From contig NC_135370.1 of the NCBI RefSeq assembly GCF_049243985.1, positions 110,666,506 to 110,730,505 on the forward strand: 64,000 nucleotides of DNA. Reading direction: 5' to 3'. Position numbers and translations under genes: made by a program. The notes beneath the pieces are model-generated. The model saw nothing but the letters and a program-made list of their open reading frames with translations, made no database searches and was not told where the DNA came from. Positions 43,115 through 64,000 of this stretch are shown here, piece after piece (the first letter of the stretch is position 1; each line of letters starts with the position of its first letter). This DNA is from Paroedura picta (lineage: Eukaryota > Chordata > Lepidosauria > Squamata > Gekkonidae).

Positions 43115-43936
43115 GTTCCTAATATATATTTCCCTTATAAAGAAAATGCAAGAGTGATTATCCTTAGCAAGGACAGGAAGGGTGAAGCAATCCTCCCTCA
43201 CAAATGCTCCTCTCATATTCTTGGCAATTCAGAGTTTAGGAATACACATTGCCTAAGATAACATGTTTTTGTACCTGTAATGTATTGAATTGGATATCTG
43301 CCCTTTAACAGGGCAGAGAAAAGTTTTCCTGCATGCCGGAAGTTTTGGCTCTCATCTAGCCAATATATACCCCAAATTGTTCATGGACTTTTGCCAGTTG
43401 CCGAGTGCATGTGTTGCAGTTAGCAAACAGTTGTTGGAAGAACGTGGCTCATTTCCATTATATTATAGTACCCTCAATAAATGCTACTCACTGAATCTAC
43501 CCTACTGGCTACAGCCTCTGTATGTTTGTTTTCACAGAGCTTGTGTTTGAAAGCTTTCCTTATGCAGGAAGGTCTGCAATGCAACATATATTGAGTATCT
43601 TGCCAAAGACACAACAACTACTGAGTAACTTGCCAGTGATTTCAACTAAAATTCAGCATTATTTCCTCAAATCCAGTGGCTTCCTTGGGTCTGGAGTTTT
43701 CTTCCTCTTCTTTTGTGCTGTAAAGTTTAAGTTCAAATGTGACATATTAATTCCTGGTTTGCACAGGCATATTACAGTCATCTGATGACTGTAACTTCAA
43801 ATACTTGTTTGTGTGGATAAGCTATTGAAGACCACAAGCAGAAATTTTACACCAGGAGTAGAGTGGGATGTTAAAACAGCTTGGGGAGAGTCAAGCCAAG
43901 TGAACAACCCCTTCCCCCGCAGCTTCCTCTGGCCTG

Positions 43937-44095
43937 CATAGTGTTGCCAATTTCCAAGTGTGGCCTGAAGCGCTCCTTAAATGGGAACTGCTCTGCAGAT
44001 CACAGAGGTCAGTGCCCTTAGAGAAGAAGGCTGCTCTCAAGGCTCTACGGCCCCCAAATCTCCAGGAATCTACCAATATAGAGCTGGCAACCCTA
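43937..44095. mobile_element. hAT-like MITE (AGGGTTGCCAG family), diverged copy
   Basis: AGTGTTGCCAATTTCCAAGT at the left and ATAGAGCTGGCAACCCTAGG at the right, inverted. The interior is shortened relative to 44398-44615. Confidence 0.65.
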
Positions 44096-44397
44096 GGCCA
44101 GCAGCATTGCTGACAATTGGCATAAGCTCAGCAAACCCACAATTTCCATCTCTGCAGCCAAAAGCAGAGCCTGAACTAAGGATACGAGGTCCCTTGACCA
44201 CTGGCAGGAAATGGGGGCAGTGGACCCTGAGGTGCTGCCACCACTGTAGGCCCATTTGGCTCTACTTCCTTTCAGCCCTCAGCAGTTTTCCATAGGGTCA
44301 GTCCACCCATTTCATTTCTAGAAGCTCAGCACTTTTTGAAGGAGGCAGATCGACAGTTTTGTTGTGATTCCTCAAAGGCTACACCATCATTATTGAG

Positions 44398-44615
44398 TAG
44401 GGATGACAGTCCCCAGCTGGGACTTGGGGATCCCCAGGAATTATAGCTCATCTCTAGACTAAAGAGATCAGTTCTTCTTGAGAAAATGGCTGCTTTGGAG
44501 GGTGGAATCCATAGCATTATATTCCACTGAGAACCCTCCTCACCCCAACCCCACCCACTCCCGGCTTCACCCCCAAAGTTTCTAGGTATTTCCCAACCCC
44601 AAACTGGCAACCCTG
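44398..44615. mobile_element. hAT-like MITE (AGGGTTGCCAG family) with 8-bp duplication
   Basis: 218 bp between two copies of TTATTGAG (44390-44397 and 44616-44623). Left end TAGGGATGACAG, right end CTGGCAACCCTG. The interior has CATCTCTAGACTAAAGAGAT and GAGAAAATGGCTGCTTTGGA. Confidence 0.85.
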
Positions 44616-44623
44616 TTATTGAG

Positions 44624-56701
<12,078 letters not shown>

Positions 56702-57101
56702 GGTGTTTCCCATTGGAGCCTAAACAGTAATGCAAAACTAAGAGGGCTACTCAGAACACTTTTTTCATTTCATTAGAAAAATGGACAAGCTGCTTCTTAC
56801 ACGGCTTCTGTAGTATATTTTAGTGCAGAAAATTATTTCTTGGTGGCTGGTTTAAAACCGTTGCAGTTCTGAACACAAAATACACTGCATAATGACTTCA
56901 AGTCTGAAATGTTCACAGATAATTTCAATATTGTTACATGTTTTGAAACAAAACAGAATGATAGTTCTGCTCTCTGTACTCCAAAGAAGGCTATTATTTT
57001 TTATGCCAGTGTATCTAAACTGAACTCAATTCTAATCTGTAGATTTTTTTAAAAACAAAATGGCACATTCAAGATATATTGCTGGTATGTCATGAAATAA
57101 A
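56702..57101 (+). other. CSRP3: CSRP3 3' UTR (inferred)
   Basis: Non-coding AT-rich sequence after the stop. AATAAA at 57096-57101 is the first canonical polyadenylation signal; another lies at 57529-57534. Human CSRP3 also has a 3' UTR of several hundred bases. The end point is a guess. Confidence 0.5.
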
Positions 57102-58149
57102 GGCATTCAACTATAATGTCGAAATAGTTTGCAATTATCACAAAATATGTTTTTGCTATAATTATAAGCAAGTTCACTTAGAAGACTATAGACAAGTCCC
57201 CCCTGATCCTGTCATTCCCCATCTTATTTCCAAGCAGGTGTTAACAAGGGTACTGTTGAATACCTACTACTTCCAAATTTGCAGTTGATTTTTTCTTAAA
57301 CTAATTAATGTTGTAGGGAAAAGTATTATAGTCTTTGATTACTTATTTTTCATGTTCTTCTAACAGTGGATTCAGATCTGGTTCACAATCCTGACTCTGA
57401 ACTCTTTGTTTTGTTTTTTTAAAGAGTGAGTTGTGACTAAATAGAAAGCAAATGTAATATAACTATGGCTGTATTCCATCATCTTCTCTAAAAGAAAAAA
57501 ATATTTCTAGCAGGACCAGACTTGTAGAAATAAAAGTGAAAACAATATCAGTCCAAATCATGATGTTGCTTTTAGGCTACGTAGTATATTCAATAATGGA
57601 CATACCACACAGTAGGCTAAATAAATCCAATCGTACACAAGATGTAACTCCAGGAATTCTATATTTACCTTATTTTACACTCACCCAAGCATGCACCACA
57701 TTTTGCACCCCTTCTGTTTACTAATTTTTATCTTCTATTCTTCAGTGTGACCTTTGCAGTATTCTCCTCTGGCATGAAACACGCAGCAGGGTGCCCTGGA
57801 ACTCTTGTTGTGTGTCAAGCCCACCGTGAAATGTGACTATCAGATTACAGCTGTATGCCTTGCAGAGCCACAGTCTTTTGAGTTTTAAGGCAGAGGATTT
57901 TTTATAGCCCCAAGATGAGTTCTGCAAATGATGAGTACATTCTGAGAACTCATATTCCATTTTCCTCCACTTGTTTCTAAATACATGTACGGAATTGAGA
58001 GAAACATTTTACTCACATCAGGGCCTTAGCCTCTGTTATTTAGTTTTTCAAAACCTAATTCTAATAAATGTGCACATGAATAAAATCTGAACAGCATTTA
58101 TATACAGATTTATACATCAGAGAGACAGATAAGTAATTACAAGTTACAA
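57102..58149. other. CSRP3-ZDHHC13 tail-to-tail interval
   Basis: AT-rich. It may hold distal 3' UTR of CSRP3: AATAAA at 57529-57534 and further AATAAA-containing strings near 57618 and 58079. No coding sequence seen. Confidence 0.45.
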
Positions 58150-58543
58150 ATCAGGTTTCACATACTAAAATATATTGGAATTTCCAAACATCCTTTATTT
58201 TTTTAAACTACGAAGTGCAATTTTGATAGTTGGACATATGTAAACAACAATGCATAGGATTTTTGAGCTCCTTTATAAAAAACATTTCTCATTAACAATT
58301 TGAAAAGTGACATTTCACAGCTGTCCTTCCAAATAAAATTATTCAAAAATGTCATACACAAATCACTGCCATCATCACATTACTCAATTTGCAGCAATTT
58401 ATGTATGTAAACTTCACCCCCCCTTATGCAAATACAGCAATAATGCAATAAACGCTATTTTGGAACAAACAATACAATCTGCCAAATTCAACTATTTGTT
58501 TAAGCTTCTGGCTGAAGCCAAAGGTATTGGATACAGGTCTTCC
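58150..58543 (-). other. ZDHHC13: ZDHHC13 3' UTR (inferred)
   Basis: Non-coding sequence downstream of the ZDHHC13 stop on the minus strand. A minus-strand AATAAA lies at 58194-58199. The UTR may overlap distal CSRP3 transcripts; this cannot be decided from DNA alone. Confidence 0.4.
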
Positions 58544-58682
58544 TCACACCGGATGAATGTTTTTTTCTTTCATTGAATTAAATGTTAATGTATGCTGCTT
58601 AGTCCAGTCGACTATGTTGGGCTTCAGAATCCCAAAGCATCTGCACTGAAAGAAATCTGCTAGGTTCTGCAGGCATCCATGA
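58544..58682 (-). CDS. ZDHHC13: ZDHHC13 terminal exon with stop
   Basis: Minus strand. Acceptor CCTTCCCAG, then [20 protein letters not shown] and [20 protein letters not shown], ending NIHPV and TGA at 58544-58546. Human has [20 protein letters not shown] in the same place. The open frame has no ATG, so ORF finding alone misses it. Confidence 0.93.
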
Positions 58683-61600
58683 CTGGGAAGGAAAAGGGGG
58701 AAAAAACCCACTGAGACAGAAAAAATGTAAGTGTCTTAATGCAATTATCAGCAACATAAACTCTCCGAAACATAGGGCTAGTTGACAGCAATGGGGTTTA
58801 CTGTATGTTTCCCTTGGGAGAGTGCATGCCAAGGCTTATGGCTATGTGGAGGTACTGTTTGTAAGAACCTACACACCCACATGGATGCATCCGGCATGAC
58901 CTTGTGTACATTCCTTTTATCTGGGATGATCATTGAGTGCCCAACTTCAAGAAGGATGCACATGGTGTGGTGAGGGAGGAAGGGGACATGCATGGATTGG
59001 CACTGAAGCCAACATAAAATTAGCACTCACTTAGCCACTAAAAAAGAATACCTGCCATGCTGGACATTCTGTAGGCGCCCTTCTGTGATTCAACTTTAAC
59101 ACAACAGTACATAGCCTTGTTTTTTATGAGTGTGGCTACTTTTGTGCAGAGACAGCCAAGGGGATGCCAAAGCCGCTTCTGCACAAGGCAGCAAGTTATT
59201 TAGTCATCACTTAGTTTGTGCATCGCACCACGCTCACTTGGACTATGCCCTGACAACTTCCAAAATAAGACGAAGGGGAACAGGAGTAATTTCAGGACTT
59301 TAAATTAGTTGGGTCAGAGTTTGTGTTGTACTCCAAGCTCTGATAGAAAAGTAGCATATAAATATTTTAAATCAATACAAGGTAGTTCAGGTGGAATGAA
59401 AAACTGCCATCAGGTACTATTTCCCACAACCACCAGCTGCTTTGAATCTCTGCCAAAACCAAAGCAAGGCTGTAGCAAACACATGGTGGTGTTTAACTGG
59501 AGTGAAATCACAGACCTCCACACTTTCCCCATAGATAATGTCTCCTAAGGGAAGAATACACACTTTAGCCATCCCTTTGCCAATGATCACTTTTGAAAAC
59601 TGCATAAAGATAGCTCAATATTTGGCAATGCCGACTGCATATGTGTACGCAGCAGCCAGGAAAATATTTTTCCCTACGCTATATCAGATATAGAAATGTG
59701 AATTTTGAAAAAGAATGATTCCCTCCCAAAGCTCCTTACTTATATGGAGTTTTCCTGAGTGAAACAGGATGCTTTGAACGCTTGCTCTGCCTCCAGAGGG
59801 TAATCCTTTCATGTGAGGTCAATCCCAGGAATGCAATCTTAGAAGAATAAAAAGGGAAAATGGCATTTGAAAGCCAATTCAATAACTGTGTTGAAAGAAA
59901 TGAGCCACCTGAAATGTTATATATTTCTACATCAGTTTTTTCCCCCTTGCATTTTAAATGAATTATAAATACAACCATTTTTATGTGGTTAAATAGCTGA
60001 CTAGTACAATTAAAAACTGGGGAAGACACAATATTGACTATGAAACTTAAGCTCTCTGTCACTAGAAATGTAATAATAAACTATCGATCAAACACATTTA
60101 ATCTGGTGACCTGCAAGTAGCTCAGGGCAACTCTTTCCTCTTTCTTTCTATCACAACCCTTATCTGTAGACCTTAGTCAACCATTAATAATTAAGTTAGA
60201 GGCGCAATCCTGGAAACAACCTGAATTATGAGACTCTTCCTAATGTACTCCAGTGTGCAATTTAGTTACAGTTGTTAAACCTGAGGAAGGTACATAATGG
60301 CAAGGACTTTTAATAGCACCATCCTGTTATTGGACCCAGATGTCAATCCAAGGACAAGATCAATACTAAGTTAATTCCCTAAGCAGACGTATTGAAGTTT
60401 TCTTGTTCTGTTTGCTTACTACATTCTATACTATTACACAACCCCTGTATATCTCCACATTGACATAATTATCAGATTACATAGCTACATGGTTAACAAT
60501 CAACATAAGGTAACTCGTATCACAGATAAAAGAATGATACATGTGGTGATACCATTGCTACATCAACTGATAAATAAAATAATGGAAGCACCAGAAAGAG
60601 TGATGCCAGAATCATGGAAGCAAGCGTCCATAGCTCTCATATGCAAAGAAGGGACTGACTGAAATCTACCACAATCATACAGACCGATTTCAATATTGAA
60701 TGTCGATCATAAAATTATTGTTTAAGTTTTAACAGAATAGCTTAAGAGGTGTATAGGTGATGTTGATCAAACAGGTTTCATGCCGAAAAGGTATATCTCC
60801 ACATTATTGACATAATTATCAGATTGTGTAGCTACATAGTTAACAATCAACATAGGGTAATTCATATCACAGATAAATCAAAACCAAGTTGTCTCAGATG
60901 CTAATCACTAAAACAATCAAAAGAAAACTAAATATATTCCAGATCCTCGATCTTAACTTCGCCTATTAGTTAACTTTGGTTCCAGATGGTACAAAAGGGT
61001 CCATGTTTTCTTTACAACAATGTTTTGTGCCACATGTTGCCTGTTTGTCCATCAGCATCACATGTCATGCTTTTTATCTCTGGCCTCACTTGCTCCTTCC
61101 TCATCTATGTTAATATTCTGGCAGCAATAATTAAGCATTTGCTTTTAACTGTTTTCTTTGCAAATTAAGCATAAGAGAGAATTCACATGTAACTATAATG
61201 CTTTACTGCAATATGTGATGTGTCCAAATGTACTACTTCAAGGTAGTGTGGGTGGCTGCAGCCTTGGACCAAATGCATTCCTGCTTACTGTACATCCCCT
61301 TTGATCCAGGGGGTTCACCCCCCTAAGATGTGCAAATAAGAAGGGAAGGTTGTAAGTACTACTGTTGTATTCAAGTCCAATGAAACCTTTGACTGAATGA
61401 CATTAGTAACTCATGAGGAACTGAAGCAGACTATCAAATTTTCAATATTTGCTTCCTGAGTGAAAAGCTCCACAGAAACGGCTATCTGCGTAGCCAAACT
61501 ACCACTCTCTGCTTATAATAGTGCTTTCATTAAAAGGCTTAATGTACCCAGTCAGCTAACTCCAGAGGTCACAGAAGGTTTAGCATAGAATAATGATGCA

Positions 61601-62433
61601 CAGCTGAGCTACAGGATGGTTTTCAGCTTGACACTAATCACACTAGTGGGCAGGATAAATTATTCATCCCATATATTTAGATACTGACATCAGTTCTATT
61701 TTTCTCTCGCATCTTCCCATCAGAACCCTAATGTTTTCTTAACAACAGCCATTTGCTGTACATCAGAATTAAACTGACAACCCAGCCTTAAGGGGCAGTT
61801 ATTTGCGAGAGCTCAGAAAAAGGTTTGTAGTGCTGCAACAAAAGAAATATCCTACATTTAGAAGTGGAGCTTTTAGAAAATAAATATGTGAGGAGTAACA
61901 CCAATGCAGGGAATTTAAGCTAGCTAAATACCTCCCCCCACTTCCCTGGGCTGCACAAACTATGTAGGACAACTGTATTGTAAAGATACATTAGGATAAG
62001 GACCCACTCATTATTGGTTGTTGCTCTATTGGCACTAGAAACGGCTGATGGCAACCATTTGGCCCTTACACAGGTGCCAAGTCATCCAAGAAGCCTTTGG
62101 ATTTGCAGAGATTCTCCTCAATGATGCAAATTGATTTGAAAAATGGATTAGGCATATATGAGACTTTAATTCTATTCAGAAATGTTAAGTATGGACAACA
62201 CAAGAGGCAACTGAGAAGGGATCAAGAAATGCAATATTAACAATATATATTAAATTAAGTTGGTCAAAATAATACCTGATAAAACTGAAGGGCAAGCAGC
62301 AGTGAAGCCCACGAAATATGAAAGGATACCAGTGTGAAAATATAGAACACCCATGGAGAACACGACACTATCTGGGTGAAGGAAGTCCATGCTCCATCTT
62401 TCTGGTATGTTACTGTGCAGTGTTCTGACCAGT
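58544..62433 (-). CDS. ZDHHC13: ZDHHC13 (HIP14L), palmitoyl acyltransferase, last three exons
   Basis: ZDHHC13 is a multi-pass Golgi/ER S-acyltransferase with N-terminal ankyrin repeats and a DHHC catalytic loop. Only the 3' part lies here, on the minus strand: 62433-62276, 59837-59740 and 58682-58544. Joined, they give the last 129 or so residues in one frame (phases 1-0, 0-2, 2-stop). Matches to human as I remember it: [20 protein letters not shown] (human [20 protein letters not shown]), [20 protein letters not shown] (human [20 protein letters not shown]) and [18 protein letters not shown] (human [18 protein letters not shown]). TSHE is the TTxE-type motif of DHHC enzymes. The catalytic DHHC exon and the ankyrin repeats lie right of the window. 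The gene converges on CSRP3, with 1.84 kb between the two stop codons. Confidence 0.95.
58683..59739 (-). other. ZDHHC13: Last ZDHHC13 intron
   Basis: GT-AG intron of 1057 nt on the minus strand. Short open frames on both strands have no recognisable product and no repeat was recognised. Confidence 0.7.
59740..59837 (-). CDS. ZDHHC13: ZDHHC13 exon, TTxE-like motif
   Basis: Minus strand. Acceptor TTATTCTTCTAAG, then [20 protein letters not shown] and [12 protein letters not shown], donor AA|GTAAGG. 98 nt, phase 0 to phase 2. LTSHE sits just after the last membrane helix, as in other DHHC enzymes. Confidence 0.96.
60447..60530 (+). repeat. 85-bp direct repeat, left copy
   Basis: GTATATCTCCACATTGACAT through CACAGATAAA. 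About 90% identical to 60791-60877; the right copy has 3 extra bases. Confidence 0.85.
60531..60790 (+). mobile_element. L1-type LINE reverse transcriptase fragment
   Basis: Plus strand: [27 protein letters not shown], then [17 protein letters not shown] and [12 protein letters not shown]1 elements have IPKxGKD, YRPISLLNxDxKI and DQTGFI. About 260 nt, truncated at both ends, with stops. It lies between two copies of an 85-bp direct repeat. Confidence 0.75.
60791..60877 (+). repeat. 85-bp direct repeat, right copy
   Basis: GTATATCTCCACATTATTGA through CACAGATAAA. Flanks the L1 fragment with 60447-60530. Confidence 0.85.
62276..62433 (-). CDS. ZDHHC13: ZDHHC13 exon, last transmembrane segment
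   Basis: Minus strand. Acceptor CTTCTCTCAG, then [40 protein letters not shown] and [12 protein letters not shown], donor CAG|GTATTA. 158 nt, phase 1 to phase 0. The hydrophobic run from PWVFYIF to LLLAL fits the fourth transmembrane helix. Confidence 0.94.
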
Positions 62434-62896
62434 CTGAGAGAAGAATTATTATTTTAAATAAGGTTTGATTGATGATTACAGTATCTCTTCCACCATGTGA
62501 GAAGATACATACAAATATGTATTTTTGGCTTTAATTTGTCATTCACATCAGGTCAATTCATAATTTGATTTTTTTTACTTGGATTGTAAGTATCTGTGGT
62601 ACTAATCTCCCCCTCCAATTAATGAAATCAATAAAACATACATGTATTGTCTCATGCAATTTCTAAAGATAATCGCTTGAAAACATAAATTAGAGCTTTG
62701 AAATTACAAAGTTTGTCTAAAATTGTATTGGCAATGTCATTCAATCTTTGTTATTAATTTTATGAAACACTGAAATTTTTAAAATCTGCAGGAAAATAAA
62801 GCACTTTTCACAGCATATCTTGGTTTGCAAAGCTTGCCCTAATCAAAAGTCATTCAATTCACTGACTCTTTTGTAATAACACTTTTTGCACCAGAA
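62434..62896. other. ZDHHC13 intron, no feature recognised
   Basis: AT-rich intron upstream (minus strand) of the last-transmembrane exon. Confidence 0.5.
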
Positions 62897-63051
62897 CAAA
62901 GTTTGAGTGCAGTGGCACATTTAAGATCAACAAAGCTTTATTCTGGGTATAAGCTTTCATGTGCATTCATACTTCTTCAGTTTTATTCTGGGTATAAGTA
63001 CCTAGAATAAAACTTTGTTGGCCTTAAAGTTACCCCTGGGTTTAAACTTTG
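62897..63051. repeat. Inverted copies of the TAGCACCTTAAAG-family repeat
   Basis: CAAAGTTTGAGTGCAGTGGC, TTTAAGATCAACAAAGC at the left; reversed as AACTTTGTTGGCCTTAAAGT and TTTAAACTTTG at the right. Arms of about 48 bp; TTTATTCTGGGTATAAG also occurs twice inside. Confidence 0.7.
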
Positions 63052-63055
63052 CGCT

Positions 63056-63272
63056 TGAGAGCCAGCCTGTCATAGTTCTGGTTTCCAACCTGGAGACCTG
63101 GGTTTGATTCCTCACCCCTCCACATGCAGACAGCAGAGTGACCTTGGGTCGGTCACAGTTCTCTTTGAGCTCTCTCAACCTCATGGGGTTTCTTGTGGGG
63201 AGAGGAAGGGAAGGTGATTGCAAGCCAACAGGAGCAAGGGGAGCAACAAAAAAAAAAGTTCTTCTGAATCTA
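63056..63272 (+). mobile_element. tRNA/CORE-SINE
   Basis: GAGAGCCAGCCTGTCATAGT, CTGGGTTTGATTCCTCACCC, AGTGACCTTGGGTCGGTCAC, then CTTGTGGGGAGAGGAAGGGA and AAGGTGATTGCAAGCC, with an A-rich stretch near the end. Confidence 0.78.
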
Positions 63273-64000
63273 CTTTTTGTACCAGTAATAGTAAAATTTT
63301 CATGCAGAAGTGTAGAAATGATTATTTCACGGAGAAGTGTGGCAATCATTGTTTCACTTCTGTTATGATTGTTCATATCCCAATGTCTCCAATTTTCCTA
63401 TCATTTTCACTGCATCATGATACTGTATGGCACTTTGGATTAAAAGTTACATTTAGAATGCTAAGGATCAACAGACAGCTGTTTCTAAGCAATCTACATG
63501 GAGAAATAGGAGTCAGGCATACATACATAGAACTGTTCCATATAAAGCCCAGATATTCACCATTGTCAGGAAAAGGAGAAACAAGACAAAATAACAATGG
63601 TTGCCAGCACCTAGAGTTTAAAAAAGGTGATATGGTTATATCCCATTCACAAGATACTTTCCCACCACCTGAGTCCCTAAGCAGTCACCTAACTGAAGAG
63701 AGTTTCTTTCTCCTATATATATATATATATGAAAAACCGAGTAAGATTTGGCCCCGTTAGTGCTTACCCAAAACATCCTAGCAGTATTACCAGAACTCAA
63801 ATTAATACTGTTACAGTAAAAAATAATCATAGGTTAGCATAATTTGGGTATTCTATATTCTTCTTCAAGAAAGCATGCAGAGACTTAAAAAATCTTAAAT
63901 ATCTTAAGACAAGATCTTTAAAAATATCTGAACCGTGAAATCTGTGAAAATATCCCAACTGTGAAATCTTCTCATGAAGCTATTTTACTCTTACATTGTA
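63273..64000. other. ZDHHC13 intron to window end, no feature recognised
   Basis: No upstream ZDHHC13 exon found. An (AT)n run lies at about 63714-63730. Short open frames here have no recognisable product. Confidence 0.45.

Larger units (their letters stand above)
59838..62275 (-). other. ZDHHC13: Penultimate ZDHHC13 intron
   Basis: GT-AG intron on the minus strand, AT-rich. It holds the L1 fragment with its flanking direct repeats; otherwise nothing recognised. Confidence 0.7.

Noticed and set aside
43118-43155. CArG/TATA-like muscle promoter for CSRP3 (CCTTATAAAG)
   Set aside because: A single imperfect match next to a worn MITE, with no leader exon or other muscle motifs around it.
63636-63830. 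Possible further ZDHHC13 exon on the minus strand (INLSSGNTARMFW)
   Set aside because: Splice-like edges exist, but the residues match nothing in ZDHHC13 as I know it.

Overview
The window is nuclear DNA from a vertebrate, most likely a squamate reptile and probably a gecko. The genes are split by introns. The repeats are those of squamate genomes: a full-length Bov-B LINE, Sauria-type SINEs with a Bov-B-like tail, CORE/MIR-like tRNA SINEs, 5S rRNA-derived SINEs, CR1 and L2 LINEs, and many short non-autonomous hAT-like elements. The species call is inference from repeat content, not from a match.

Three host genes are supported by exon-by-exon translation with consistent splice phases. (1) E2F8 (+ strand, 2165-24104) has twelve coding exons here, covering both winged-helix DNA-binding domains and the C-terminus; the start codon and promoter lie left of the window. 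(2) CSRP3, muscle LIM protein (+ strand, 45360-56701), is complete at 194 codons in five coding exons, and its last intron uses a GC-AG splice pair. (3) ZDHHC13 (- strand, 58544-62433) is represented by its last three exons only and converges tail to tail on CSRP3. The order E2F8 > CSRP3 > < ZDHHC13 matches, from memory, human 11p15.1. The genes are neighbours by conserved synteny and are not known to share a pathway: E2F8 is a cell-cycle repressor, CSRP3 a striated-muscle Z-disc protein, ZDHHC13 a Golgi palmitoyltransferase.

Layout: 1-2164 is E2F8 intron with a SINE fragment and an L2 LINE that ends about 50 bp before the first visible exon. 2165-24104 is E2F8 with intronic repeats, including an almost intact Bov-B at 14225-17440 flanked by a perfect 11-bp target duplication. 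24105-45320 is the 3' UTR and a 20-kb intergenic stretch rich in repeats (nested SINE/CR1/hAT, an L2 mosaic, CR1, MITEs). 45321-57100 is CSRP3, with inverted SINE pairs, a perfectly bounded palindromic MITE and two hAT elements stacked at one target site. 58150-64000 is the ZDHHC13 3' end, with an L1 fragment between 85-bp direct repeats.

I found no new defence, toxin or biosynthetic system, no CRISPR array, no tRNA or rRNA gene, and no retroviral element I could support. The observations most worth a second look are the 67-codon E2F8 exon with no human counterpart that I know of, the CSRP3 GC-AG intron, the stacked hAT insertions sharing one 8-bp site, and the near-intact Bov-B.
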